This document shows, in pieces, positions 52,722 through 63,871 of a stretch of 64,000 nucleotides of DNA. Numbering within the stretch: position 1 is the first letter of the stretch; each line of letters opens with the position of its first letter. The position numbers and the translations under genes were made by a program. This stretch comes from Rhodamnia argentea. Its lineage: Eukaryota > Streptophyta > Magnoliopsida > Myrtales > Myrtaceae. The notes below the pieces were generated by a model. It was given only the letters and a program-made list of their open reading frames with translations, had not been told where the DNA came from and searched no databases. The stretch is from contig NC_063157.1 in assembly GCF_020921035.1 (NCBI RefSeq), positions 7,843,501-7,907,500 of the forward strand, read 5' to 3'.

Positions 52722-53968
52722 TCATGATAGTCCGCCATTTCTCTTCTGCGCATACTGTACACGGATGTCCCTACCGTCTAATGACTGCCACGAGAGAATC
52801 TAATCAGTACCAGTTGAAAATGGACTCAATACACTGACAAATGTAGGGAAATAAGTAAGTCGAAATAACTTGCCTTACCATCCATTTCCTTCAGAGCTGT
52901 GCTGGCCGCAGCTTCACGTTCAAACTGCACAAACCCATACCCTTTGGATTTTCCACTCACGTGATCACATATCACCTTAACTGCCGACACCATCAATTTG
53001 GTTACCTCAACAAAGTTCAAGCCACCATGAGAAGAGAACACATGGCGTTCACACCTATCTCCTGACATACCTTCTACTATATCACCAAACTGGTTAAAAG
53101 CATCCTTGAGAACAGGTTCATTAGTATCATAAGAAAGTCCTGCAGCTCAAACAACACTGATTTTAAGAGAACAAAGAGTAACAAAGCTCAAAGACTGCCG
53201 TAAAATAGTTTGCAATGCACACACTTGATTCATCTACTAGTAAAGGATTCCAACAACTTGGATGAGCCTTGGCATACACATGTCACACAGATCGTCCAGA
53301 CATAACCAGCACTAGGAAGAAAAATAAAGCATTCGCCTATTCCTGAACAAAAGAAGGAATGTGTTCCAAAGCAATCGTTTCGAAAAGCCATACAGTTTAA
53401 AGAAGAGGCACGTGACATATCTTCAGATGTCGGGGTTCTGCAGCTTTATGCGAGTCCAGCACTTGTTTAACTTACACATTCGGAAATATGTCAACTTCGG
53501 GGTGGCATTCATGAACATTGGAAGATACCCAAACATTCAAGCAGAAGTTCAGCCTACCTCATGCCTATTAATTTGCTTAGATGTTCACGTATCGACAGAG
53601 CGCATTCCACAACAAACCCAGTAACCCACAATCGGTTTGAACTTCGAAGGTAGCATTATCTCTATCATCTGCAGTAAGCTCAAGCATAAACACGGTCGAA
53701 TTCGGCACAGCATAGCTCTCAGATGGAATACCAACTTCCAATCACAATTAAGAAGGAGGAACAAAGGGTATTTAAAGATCAGGACGGGGAATCGATTCGA
53801 AACAGATGTGGGAGAGAACATTTAAAGAAAACCCGGACAGGGATCAAGAAAAGACAAGAGGGTGAAACCTCCGACGAACAGTTTGGTGCAAGAACCGCGA
53901 GACAATATCCCTCCAGCGAGAGGCGAGGCGCGTGAGCGACGAGCAATGCGAGCAGCCAAACCCTGCAT
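52722..53968 (-). CDS. Organelle-type glycine-poor RRM RNA-binding protein
   Basis: Four minus-strand exons, 53968-53869, 53139-53071, 52980-52874 and 52784-52722, encode 112 residues. The N-terminus MQGLAARIARRSRASPLAGG is Arg/Ala/Ser-rich without acidic residues, a probable mitochondrial or plastid presequence. The RRM follows: RNP2 KLFVGG (29-34), RNP1 KGYGFVQF (69-76), final strand SLDGRDIRVQYAQ. Introns 1 and 2 are GT-AG. Intron 3 reads AAG|GCAAGT...GGCAG, a GC-AG intron, and only that choice gives GKSLDGRDIR in frame. Exons 2 and 3 (69 and 107 nt) equal those of the other RRM gene in length and phase. It resembles plant organelle RRM proteins such as small RNA-binding protein 11. A role in organelle RNA processing is inferred. 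Confidence 0.87.
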
Positions 53969-55798
53969 CGTCCCCTCAGAGCCTACCAAAGCGACTCCTT
54001 GCGATTTTGCAGTTCTGCCGGGAAAAGTTTGTCCTTTTCCCCGTTGAAGAAATTACCATTGTCGCTTGTTTTGCTCATTTTCCGCCAGTAAAGAATATGT
54101 GAAAAATCAAACCAATTCCCTAAAACAATCTTTTTAGTAGTAAACTCATTTTCTAATCTCTATTTGTCTTTCGTGAAATAAATAGAGCCCTAATAAATAA
54201 ACAATCAAACTATAATCTTTTCGAAGATTATGTCAATTCTTGAACAGTTCGTTAAATCTTTGCCTACTCCTCTCTAATGAGTTTTTTGAAATCAATTTCT
54301 TTCCGCAAGTAAAAACAAAAAAAAGGACAAAAAATTGAATTGTAAAATCTCATTTTTGTGATGTTTACAATGTAAGAATAGAAGATGTGAATATGCCACG
54401 AAGAATTGATTGTTGGGCTGGTTTTGCCCCCCCAAGTCCATTCCACTTTCATACTCCAAGATGGGTTTCATGGGAACCTCCTCCTGTAGATTTTTGTGAA
54501 AATCAATGTCGATGGGGAGCTCTCTAGGAATTCCAGGAATATAGCTTTCGAGGTTTGTCATGTCGTACCATGCTGAGACCTTACACGATCTAAGAGACGA
54601 TATGTGCCGATGCATGCCAAAATTTCTCACGCGACATAATCGCGACACATGACCTGTTGCTTTCCAATTTCCAACCGTGATTCCAAAGGGAAATCTATGC
54701 GATTTTCCGATATACCGTCCTGCATTGAATGAAGTTCATTCTCAATCGTTGAGAGTAAAGCAGCACAATCCGTACAAATTTCTGGAATTGCAATGAAGGT
54801 GCTCTCTTGACCATGAAGAACATAGCCACGATAAGGTCATGGTGGTTCGCACGAATTCTTCGCCGCAATTAGTACGTTTAACTTTTACAAGGTCATAGCA
54901 CCCTCACGACAGCAAGCAACATCTCAGTGGTTTTCAAGGAAATGCTTTACCAAACTTCGGGATGTTGCAGCTTTAGAATATGAGTCAGCATAGTCGCAAG
55001 CCGAATCTGTGAAACAGATTCGTACGTATTCCGATTTAAGGCCACGCCTTCTAGAGAGCGATCGTTGAGCGCAGTGGGCGTTTGCGCCCTCTAGTTTTTG
55101 CAGATTCCACCACAATATCAGCTTCCCTCCACAATCTGCTTAAGAGTATCAACAGAGATGATCGAAGCGTAGGTACGCTTCAAACTCGTTAGAAGAAGCA
55201 GATAAGCTTTTGTTCCAAGATAAGCATGGAGTAAAAGATGCTGCATGGCGATCCATCTTGCTAGAACCCTCTTCATAAAATAAATTGCAGCTTCCCAGGG
55301 AAAAAATCACTGATATGATGACGAGATCACTGCTTGTGTGATGTGCACCTATCCCACAGAAAGAACTATTTAGTCCAGATCATGACAAGTCCAACCGGTC
55401 ATTCTAGGCGTATACTAAAAATGCTTCTGAAGGTCATTCATTCACAGACCTAAGACATTTAAAGCAATGTTTTGATATTCGAGAATTCCAGCGACCTGCA
55501 AGTTTCAGATCTAGAAAGCGTCGTGTTTGCATGTTTTTTGTGAGATAGATCACTCCAAGAGGAACTATCCAACAGTTGGTGCCGACAAACAAAAGTGAAA
55601 ATAAGAGATATCTCTCAATTGAAAACAGACAATAACATCCAATAGCATTGAAAGGAAGAAGAGAAGAATTCCCTGCTATTCACGGCCTTCGAGATCATGT
55701 GAGCTGACCTTCGACTTGTAAGCAACAAATGCAAAAAAGGACCAAGCTACGAATGATAACTAGTCAAACAAACTTCAAAAACAGATGAATTATTCTAA
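53969..55798. other. Spacer, no supported gene
   Basis: Two minus-strand frames, 54292-54648 and 54924-55115, look mildly protein-like (for example ESYIPGIPRELPIDIDF) but lack a start context, splice partners or a known domain. They may be relics. Confidence 0.4.
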
Positions 55799-56003
55799 GG
55801 GACAGGTAACAATTCTGTTCCCCGAAACAGAGAAGTATATATTTTTTGCTTCTTGTTTTTGTTCCAAATCTGTTCCCTGGCCACTGATCTGTTTTCAGAA
55901 ACAGAAAAAATAAATGACATTGCCAGACAGATTTTTGTCTTTTTCTGTTCCCAGGAACAAAAGAACAGGAATGAGATAAACAGGAGTGTTACCAAACAGG
56001 CCC
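55799..56003. mobile_element. hAT-type MITE
   Basis: The left end GGGACAGGTAACA and right end (minus strand) GGGCCTGTTTGGTAACA form imperfect terminal inverted repeats of the plant hAT type. The interior has repeated TCTGTTCC / GGAACAGA phrases that can fold back. About 205 bp, non-coding. An 8-bp target duplication is not visible, so the element is old. Confidence 0.6.
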
Positions 56004-57022
56004 TAAATTAATAGGATCTGGACATACCTTCAATTCTTAACCCATGCCTAGGTTCCATGCTTGGAAATCCACATATCTATTCCATGATGATCATGCCAAT
56101 GACATTTCGACCAATCTCCCATCATTATGATCAAATGAATTGGAAATTAGAAAAGCTTGCTTTTCTAGATGCCCGGTCCCTCAAATTTTATAGCTGTTAT
56201 GCCCAACTCTTCTTTTGTGTTTAGTCGCATTACCCTGACAAACAAATAGACAGAAGTGGGGAATATAATGGCTAAAATGATTGATAAGAGATAGACATGA
56301 GTTTTGAAACTCTGAATGCTACTTATAAGGAAACAAATCCCAGAAGAAACTCAACATGCATGCAGTCTGTAAGTCTTGACCTTCACTGACCCAAACCAGC
56401 CAGGGAAAAAAAGAGAGGAAATGCAAAACCTCACCTGCACATTTGGACAGAGAGATGAAGGATTTCACTGTACCAGTGAACACCATTGTGTTGTGCCATT
56501 TGATCAGTCCTGGGATTACAAGCAACTCCATGTACAATCACAACTAAGCCATAAGAAAAACATGCAGGTGATTGAGCACTCACATATGCCCGGAGAATCA
56601 CAAAATTCTGTTATGTGCATAATGACAGTTTTGTGGTTAACAATTGAACATGGCCATATGAATTAATAAATTCAGATTAGGAAAACTGGCACACTTTTTA
56701 TGTGGGAGTGTCTACTGTCATATAAAATAATTCTAATAACCATAGCCATAGAATGAATGTCCTCCTCAAATTACAGAATTCATCTTTTTCTTGCCTGTTA
56801 GAATACCAGATAGTCAATCCTAAAGGAAGGAAGTGAAAGTAGAAACCTAGTTACTTCATCAGACTCAATTGACATACTAAAACCAAGAAAGAGCAGCGCT
56901 CACCTGGACCCACATGGTTCTGATCCAACTGCATGAAAGTGCCTCGCATGTTAACTTCACAGTGAAAGCTCACAAAGGGTATCTTGGCTTCATTGACATT
57001 AAATAGTTCAAGCTACTTCCTC
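56004..57022. other. Spacer and probable 3' UTR of the PPR gene
   Basis: No coding domain on either strand. The part nearest 57022 should be the PPR 3' UTR. Confidence 0.5.
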
Positions 57023-59740
57023 TTAGGATAAAATCTTAAAAGAAGCTCCATGGCTGAGATTACTATATGTAACCCGATTTGGTGTCACACCCCTTCTCAT
57101 CATATCATCACGCAATTCAAAAGCTTTCTTAAGGTTTCCAGTCACACAACAACCATAAATTAAGAAATTATATGCTAGTGTATCTGGCTTCAGACCATCA
57201 TTCAGCATATTTTCCCATAATGTGATTGCTTCCTGTAAATGACCGCCCCTACAATAGTTGTAAATCAAGGTTGAATAAGATATACAGTCTGGAAAGATGC
57301 CATTCGCAGTCATCTCAACTAGAAGTTCAGAAGCCTCTCGAATTTTAGCCAATCTGCAGAAACCACGGATCAGCATATTGTAAGTGGTGGAGTTTGCTAA
57401 ATACCCTTTAAGCATTGCTTCATGCAGCTTGACAGCATTTTCCATGTCACCGATTACTGTTAAGTGGTCAAGAAAGCAACCATATGTCACATGGTTCGGG
57501 AGGGAATTAGTAACTAGCATTTCCTTTAGTAGAAGCTCAGCTTTATCTATGAATCCCGCCTTACATAAGCAATCTATTAGGACAGTGTACGTCACCACAT
57601 TCGGGCCACACCCTTCACCAATCATCACATCCCACAAACCAATTGCCTCCTTCAACTTCCCTGCTTTGCCATAACCATCAATCATGCTGGTATATATTAC
57701 GCTATCAGGCCTTAAACCAAGATCGTGCATCTCTTTAAGGACCCAAAGTAAGCTCCTTATGTCATGCTTTTTGACAATTCCGTCTATAAGTACAGCATAA
57801 CACACAAGATCCACATTTATACCTCTTTCGACCATCTCAGAAACAGTTGTCATTGCTTCATCTAATCTTCCTTCCTTGCAAAATCCTTGCAAAAGTGTAC
57901 CATAGCACATCTCATTTAACTTAATATGCTGGTGGCATAGGTTATCCAAAAAATCTTTGGCCTCAGTTACTCTACCAATCACACAAAGTCCACCAATTAA
58001 GGACCTATATGTGTATGTGTCAGGCACAAGACCCCTTTTTTGCATTTCATAAAACAATTCAAAGGCTCTAACTACATTGCCTACCTTGCAGTACCCATCG
58101 ATCATAACATTGTAGGTTACCTCATTTGGGAGAACATTCTTTCCCACCATTTCATCAAATAATTTACAAGCTTCATCAATCATATTTACACGACATAGAC
58201 CAGAAATGAGTGCAGTAAAGGTGTATATGTTAGGTGCTACACCCTTCCCTGTCATTTCATGGTAGAGCCGGAATGCCTCGTGGATTTGTCCTTCTTTGCA
58301 GTATGCATAAACTAATAACGAGTAAGTTATTACAGTTGGTGTCAATCTCTTCTCAGTCATCTCATGAAAGATAAACTTGGCAGCAGACAAATTTCCTAGC
58401 TTGCAGTGTCCACCTATTAAAGAATTGTAGGTATAAACAGTAGCTCTTATTCCTGCATTTCCCATATCATCGAGAAAATGGAGAGCAGTTTCCAACTCTC
58501 CTTTCTTGCAGAAGAAATCGATAAAGATGGTGTATGTGACGTCATTCGGAGATGGACCATCCTTCCTCATCTTATCAAGAAGCGACTTAGCTTGATCCAA
58601 CTGGCCGATTTTGCACAATGAACTTATTAAACCATTACAAACAAACAAGTTAGGCAACACTCCAAGCTTCCCCACTCTATCAACCAAATAATAAGCACCC
58701 ATGACCTTATCCTTCCTCCTCAGCCCCTCGGTAAGGCCAGAAAGAGCAGCTTCAGTTGGACAAAGTCCCAACTCAAGCATTTCGTTTACATACTCCAATG
58801 CAACCTCACACTCATGTGCTTTGCAAAGCCCAAGCACTAATGTACAGTATGTAACCATGTCCGCTTGCAGTCCACGTCTTCTGAGAGAATTCTTGATCAC
58901 GACTGCATCCCCAATCCTCTGATTCTTGCAAAGCCCATTAATCAACACGTTGTAAGGTACTACATTCAACTGACAGCCAGAGTTCTCCATCAAACAGATT
59001 ACTTCTTTGGCTCTGACGAAATCCTTTGTCTCGCATAGGCTCCTGATTATCATCGTATACATGTAAACATCCGGCGAGATGCCTAAGCTCAGAATAAAAT
59101 CGAACAATTCCACGACCAACGGAAACTGCCTCACTTTCACAAGCCCGCTTAAAAGGGCGTTCAAAGTCCTCGTTTCTGGCAGCAATTTGTGCTCCGCCGT
59201 GAGCTCGAAAACCGTACAGGCATCGAAGACCCTTCCTTTCTGCACGTAGCTTTGAATCAACAGATCAAAACCCAGGCTCGAAGCGAACCCGCATTCCTCG
59301 TACCACTTCAAGAGCTCCCCGAAAACGCCCCTCGGGCTCAGCTCGCGAAGCAACAGCGTCTGCAACAGCGACGAAGCGGGCCAAAAGAGGTTGCTCTGGA
59401 CGAGGGCGTGAACCAAGATGCAGAACGACGCAGCGGAATGGACGAAGCCCCTGTGGAGACCCAGGAAATTGAAGAATCGGAGAGCCAACCTACAGTCGTC
59501 CAAGGTTCCGATCAGTACCTTCTCGACGTGACGAGGCGTCAAGGAGCTCGCCACAAACGGGCTGTCGAACGCGTCCCTCCAGCTCTTCTTTCCCCGGACG
59601 ATGCTCGAGAGGGTGGCCACAAACCGCGAGTCCTCCTCCTCCTCGTCGCCGGGTCCTGGGAAGGCTTTGTCGCAGAAGGGTCTCGATAGAGCCCGGAAGC
59701 CAAGGCTGAAGAGGGGTTTTTGGAAGCGAGCGAGCTTCAT
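57023..59740 (-). CDS. P-type pentatricopeptide repeat (PPR) protein
   Basis: Intronless, 905 residues from the first in-frame ATG at 59740; the open frame upstream to 59953 has no ATG. The start MKLARFQKPLFSLGFRALSR looks like a mitochondrial presequence. After a linker region, one partial motif (about 156-189) is followed by 20 consecutive 35-residue P-type PPR motifs (190-888; one of 34), such as VVTYTVLIDCLCKAG. There are no L/S motifs and no E, DYW or SMR domain, so RNA stabilisation, processing or translation control is likelier than editing. PPR proteins bind organelle RNA, one base per motif. Length and order recall Arabidopsis At5g59900 (907 residues, from memory), which also neighbours an H2B gene. 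No lesion was seen. The antisense frame at 59189-59689 is a shadow. Confidence 0.95.
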   Translation of the reverse strand: MKLARFQKPLFSLGFRALSRPFCDKAFPGPGDEEEEDSRFVATLSSIVRGKKSWRDAFDSPFVASSLTPRHVEKVLIGTLDDCRLALRFFNFLGLHRGFVHSAASFCILVHALVQSNLFWPASSLLQTLLLRELSPRGVFGELLKWYEECGFASSLGFDLLIQSYVQKGRVFDACTVFELTAEHKLLPETRTLNALLSGLVKVRQFPLVVELFDFILSLGISPDVYMYTMIIRSLCETKDFVRAKEVICLMENSGCQLNVVPYNVLINGLCKNQRIGDAVVIKNSLRRRGLQADMVTYCTLVLGLCKAHECEVALEYVNEMLELGLCPTEAALSGLTEGLRRKDKVMGAYYLVDRVGKLGVLPNLFVCNGLISSLCKIGQLDQAKSLLDKMRKDGPSPNDVTYTIFIDFFCKKGELETALHFLDDMGNAGIRATVYTYNSLIGGHCKLGNLSAAKFIFHEMTEKRLTPTVITYSLLVYAYCKEGQIHEAFRLYHEMTGKGVAPNIYTFTALISGLCRVNMIDEACKLFDEMVGKNVLPNEVTYNVMIDGYCKVGNVVRAFELFYEMQKRGLVPDTYTYRSLIGGLCVIGRVTEAKDFLDNLCHQHIKLNEMCYGTLLQGFCKEGRLDEAMTTVSEMVERGINVDLVCYAVLIDGIVKKHDIRSLLWVLKEMHDLGLRPDSVIYTSMIDGYGKAGKLKEAIGLWDVMIGEGCGPNVVTYTVLIDCLCKAGFIDKAELLLKEMLVTNSLPNHVTYGCFLDHLTVIGDMENAVKLHEAMLKGYLANSTTYNMLIRGFCRLAKIREASELLVEMTANGIFPDCISYSTLIYNYCRGGHLQEAITLWENMLNDGLKPDTLAYNFLIYGCCVTGNLKKAFELRDDMMRRGVTPNRVTYSNLSHGASFKILS

Positions 59741-60466
59741 TTCGGCGCATTGATGGAACGAAGAGCGTGAGCCATCAACGGTAGATGCACGAGCACGACT
59801 GAGCTCTCGGGATCTGCTCGTGTTTGCGCAGGTGGAGGAGAAGAAGATCCGCCATCGACTTACCGAAGGCGAAGCCGAAGCGAAACGAATCCCGTGGGCT
59901 TTGGAACTGAACCCAATTTCCTGGTTTCTTGTAGGAGGTTCGCCATGGCCCAAGCAGTAGGAAGAAAGGCCCCCAGGAAACTGTATGATATCTCTATTGT
60001 TATCTGTTTAATACGTTGTATTTATTTCTCAAACATAAAATCAAACTGAACTTTTTTGGGAGTTTTTGTACAAAACAAACTTGTTCTTGTTGTTCCGATC
60101 TTGAAATTTGCCATCGAATGTAGTATTTAAACGAATACAGGTAGGGTGAATCGAAATCTTTAAGTTTATGAATCGGGAGTAGAAATAGATGGCAAGATTT
60201 AGAAAAAAATAGAAAAGGGTATTTAAAGTCAGTATCTCGTGTCGCGCACTGCGTACATATTGAGCTAGGATTTACACAAAATATGAAAGTTTTGAGTGAG
60301 ATTCATGACCAATGACAAAGATATCGTAGTCATTGTACGATTTTTATGAATAAAACGATATCGTTACCCCTTGCATAAAAATAAATTGGCAAACACGGCT
60401 ACGGGTATGGCCTCATAGGTTTCGCTAACCTGATAATAGTACACATGAACCACACACCCAACAAAT

Positions 60467-60508
<42 letters not shown>

Positions 60509-61640
60509 GTATCATTAGCCGGTTTATGTACAACTTCAATTTTAGACAAACATGTACACTAGGAGGATTATGAAAAGAGACATCTACTCCCGAGTACTAA
60601 CACCACTCTCATCTCTACCATTGTCATATCTACACCACGGCGCAAATTGAAAAAAGTAGCGGCCGTGCTATCATACGTCCATCTAAAAAACTTGCATGTA
60701 TAAACAACCTATCATATTCTGTGTGACAGCCGTACCACGCAATTTAGTTTAGATTTTTTTTTCTTTTGATTAAATAGCACAAGCGAAAAAAAAACTCATA
60801 TTTAAATATAAGGTCTTCGTTAATTAAAGACAACTAACACTTGATAGATTCACACTAGATGTTGCCTTAATCTTCAACAATAGCCATTTATCCTTACAAC
60901 TTCTCGAGAGTGTCTGAATGAAGTGAGAATTTGAGTTCTAAGGAGTGATAGAGGGTAGATTTTTGGCCAAGAGGGGTAGATGAGAGAGAAAAAGGAATCA
61001 TGGTCGAATGCAAGTCATTTTTTTGTCATAAAATCTCATTGATCGAAATGGGTAGTATGAATAGTATTTGTGAATACTATTATAAGGTGAATAGTAAAAA
61101 TTTAGGCACAATTCCCCTAGGTTGGCAAGCCATGATTTGAGTAGGTGAAATGTCTATTTTGTCTCCATAAGCTTAATTATGCACATTATATGCATTTACC
61201 TTAGTTTAAACTATAGTTTTCTCTATAATTTAATTGGCAATCCCATTAGCATTGTATTAATAAATTTATTATCAAATAATTAGTCACGTGACATGCTCGA
61301 ATTATTAGAATACTCAATTGATTCTAATATCATATATCGTGCTCTTGGTAATTTTCTTAGAGGTTAATATATACCATAATTATTTTAATTGATTTATTAG
61401 TATAATTAACTTAGTAAAAATATAAAAATCCAATTGATATCACAGCCGTACTCAAATGGCAGGGTAACAATTTTAGGATGTCCCCTTCCTAAAATAATTA
61501 CCCATAATTTCTCGTCCGAGAAATTGAGCTCATATTGTCGATTATTGAAAATTACATGACATTAGTCAATTCTAAGTCAAGCAATTTAATTCTAATAGGT
61601 TTATCCCATTAATTAATTAGGCACGAAAATTGGGATGCCG
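59741..61640. other. PPR 5' region and AT-rich spacer
   Basis: 59741-59960 is the probable PPR leader and promoter, GC-rich with no clear TATA. The rest is AT-rich with no gene. CAGCCGTAC phrases at about 60727 and 61444 are repeated, probably within old LTR sequence of the adjacent gypsy fragment. Confidence 0.5.
60467..60509. repeat. Compound (AC)n(AT)n microsatellite
   Basis: About 10 AC units pass directly into about 11 AT units. Confidence 0.95.
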
Positions 61641-61945
61641 CAACTCTCCCTTCCTAAAAAAATTTCGTCCTCGAAATTTAGAGTGTTACCTATTCCTCCA
61701 AACAGACGTGAGTTCCGATGCTTCATGTTGTATTTGCTTTCCCACGTTGCCTCTTCAATATTGTGATAATGTCACAGAACTTTGACGAAAGGGATTACTT
61801 TATTCCTCAAAATCTATTCCCTTCTATCAAGGATTTGTACCGGCTCCTCCACGTATTTACTCCTTTCATCCACCTCAATCAATTCAAAGTCCAACATATG
61901 TTTCGGGTCGAGTTCGTACTTTCTCAGCATAGATACATGGAAATT
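61641..61945 (-). mobile_element. Ty3/gypsy retrotransposon 3' fragment, degenerate
   Basis: The minus strand encodes the C-terminal end of a gypsy integrase: FHVSMLRKYELDP, then YVEEPVQILDRRE, then a relic of the LRNK..PFVKVL motif and EEATWE, broken by in-frame stops. After the pol stop come the typical AATTTCGAGGACGAAATT (about 61661-61678) and a polypurine tract AGGAAGGGAGAG. Homology ends abruptly upstream of FHVS, so the rest of pol is missing. It cannot be active. Confidence 0.75.
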
Positions 61946-62414
61946 ACGAATTGGGAATCGACAAGTTCCATTAACTTTGCCACCAAACTCTCCAATTACC
62001 CAAATCATTTTCCATCATAGCCATAACAATAAAAATAAAATGTGCACATATACGTATTTAAAGTCCAACGGTATATGAGATTTTGAACTAGGGAGTTCCG
62101 GCTCTCATACCACGTGAGATTTTGCAAAACACTTTCAACTGTTCTAAAAGTTTAAATCGTTAGATGACGATGTGCATTAATAATCCAATATGTTGACAAT
62201 GACCATGTATTGTGAGTCTATGCTAATCGGACGATCTATGTTGGAAGCATAGATTGTCACCGCCGATGAGAATTGGCCAGCTGCTAAAAATCTCCAAACA
62301 CCCTATTAGTAAGGAAAAAGAGAAATTTTTTGAAAGTTTGTTAAATGTGACCTTGTTTACGTGGACTAACCATGTGAGATTTTGTAAACTACTTTTAGTT
62401 ATTCTAGAAGTTTA

Positions 62415-62852
62415 GGGTGCGTATGGTAACGCTCCAGAAAAAATGTTTCTGTTCATAAAGTGTTCCCGGAACACTTTGGGAACAGAAACGCGTATGGTAA
62501 AAAAGTGTTCTCAAAGTGTTCCGGGAACACTTTTCAGAAACAGGAACACTTTTGGAGCAGAAACGAGAAATAAAAAATACTTGTTTCTTTGTTCCTGGAA
62601 CACTTTTTATCAAAGCTTTTGAACACATTTTATAACGCAAGAGGAACACTTTTTGCAACCCTCTGTTCCTAGACTACTCCTTCACACTCTCAAAGACGAC
62701 GACTACTTTTTATCAAAGCTTTTGAACACATTTTTTTTTGTAGTTACCAAACGCGTTTCCGTTCCCAAAAATCGTAACCGGGAACAGAAACGAGAAAAAG
62801 TGTTTCTGTTCCAAAAGTTGTTCCGGGAACGTAAACGTTACCATACGCACCC
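62415..62852. mobile_element. hAT-type MITE with near-perfect terminal inverted repeats
   Basis: Starts GGGTGCGTATGGTAACG and ends with its exact reverse complement, 438 bp in all. The interior is rich in TGTTCC/GGAACA palindromic phrases and contains the phrase TTTTTATCAAAGCTTTTGAA twice (about 62605 and 62707). Non-coding. A clear 8-bp target duplication is not seen. It is related to the shorter element at 55799. Confidence 0.8.
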
Positions 62853-63705
62853 TTAATATGTTAGGTGAATATATTGTTTAATATTTCAATAGCCAAACAA
62901 GGAACGTTTACTCTTTTGTCTTTACTAATTAGCCAATTTGTGTGGGAATGAGAGATCGTCATCGGACACCCTACTTTTTAAATGCCTTCAACACTTGTTC
63001 AAGCGCATCACCCGCATCTCCAATGCATTCTCTCCGGTCGCGGGAGTTTGAAGTATGTTTTCTACACTTTGACATAACGTCGTCAAGTTGTCGAGTATGT
63101 CGAGCAGATCGGCAAGGCAGGGAGAGCCTATTCATTTTCGCTACACTTTTATCCCTGGAAAGAAAAAAAATCCAAACAAACTGCGAGAAACAAAATGGAA
63201 AAATGACGACTCTTCGAGACGATCGACGAATTCATTTTCACTACATTATTAAGTTCTTTCCATTCTTTCTTTTTTCGCACTTTATGGGCTAACGTGGCAT
63301 TTCAGTGAAGCTATACTGAATGGTTAGATTTAGTTGCTTTTATTTTATTCGGTACAATCTAATATATTTATATTCGATGTTTTGAAATGAATTTTTTATA
63401 TTTACTGTCTTATTTCGTTTCGTTACGTTGAGGTTGTTACGATGTCTTCGGAATTTTGTTTCGTTGGCACTCGAAATAAATGAGTTTTCATTTTGTAGTT
63501 ATTTGCTCGTGTTGAATTTCATAAATTTTCGGCCAAAAAAGGGAATTCGACAACTTAAGAACACAGATTTGTCCCGCGAATCAAAGTTTAGTCTGCGCGG
63601 GGAATTTACTAATTGAAAATCTGAAACGCGCGGCTTTTCTCCCAGAAAGGAAACCGCCCGTCTTTCAAAAATTCCCTCCAAGGCCCCATACGCACGAGCC
63701 CTTCG
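62853..63705. other. Spacer upstream of H2B copy 3
   Basis: No domain was recognised in the 116-residue frame at 62942-63292 or in any other frame. Confidence 0.5.
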
Positions 63706-63770
63706 CCACGTCATCGATCCGCGTCTCTCCTCCTCTAACCAATCAAAACCCATCACTTCCACCTATAAAA
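63706..63770 (+). promoter_or_regulatory. Histone promoter with perfect type I element, H2B copy 3
   Basis: 63706-63723 reads CCACGTCATCGATCCGCG, an exact match to the plant histone type I element (CCACGTCANCGATCCGCG; hexamer ACGTCA plus octamer GATCCGCG). CCAAT follows at 63739-63743 and TATAAAA at 63764-63770, about 100 bases before the ATG. This combination gives S-phase and meristem expression in plant histone genes. Confidence 0.92.
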
Positions 63771-63871
63771 ACCAAAACTCGATCTACACTTTTCTCACAA
63801 AACCTCCCTCTTCTTCTACCCGACAAATTTCAAAGCTTTCGTTCTCACTCGACTCAATCCTAGAGATCCCG

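Noticed and set aside
59189-59689. 166-residue plus-strand frame opposite the PPR N-terminus
   Set aside because: GC-rich shadow of the PPR coding sequence with no recognisable domain.
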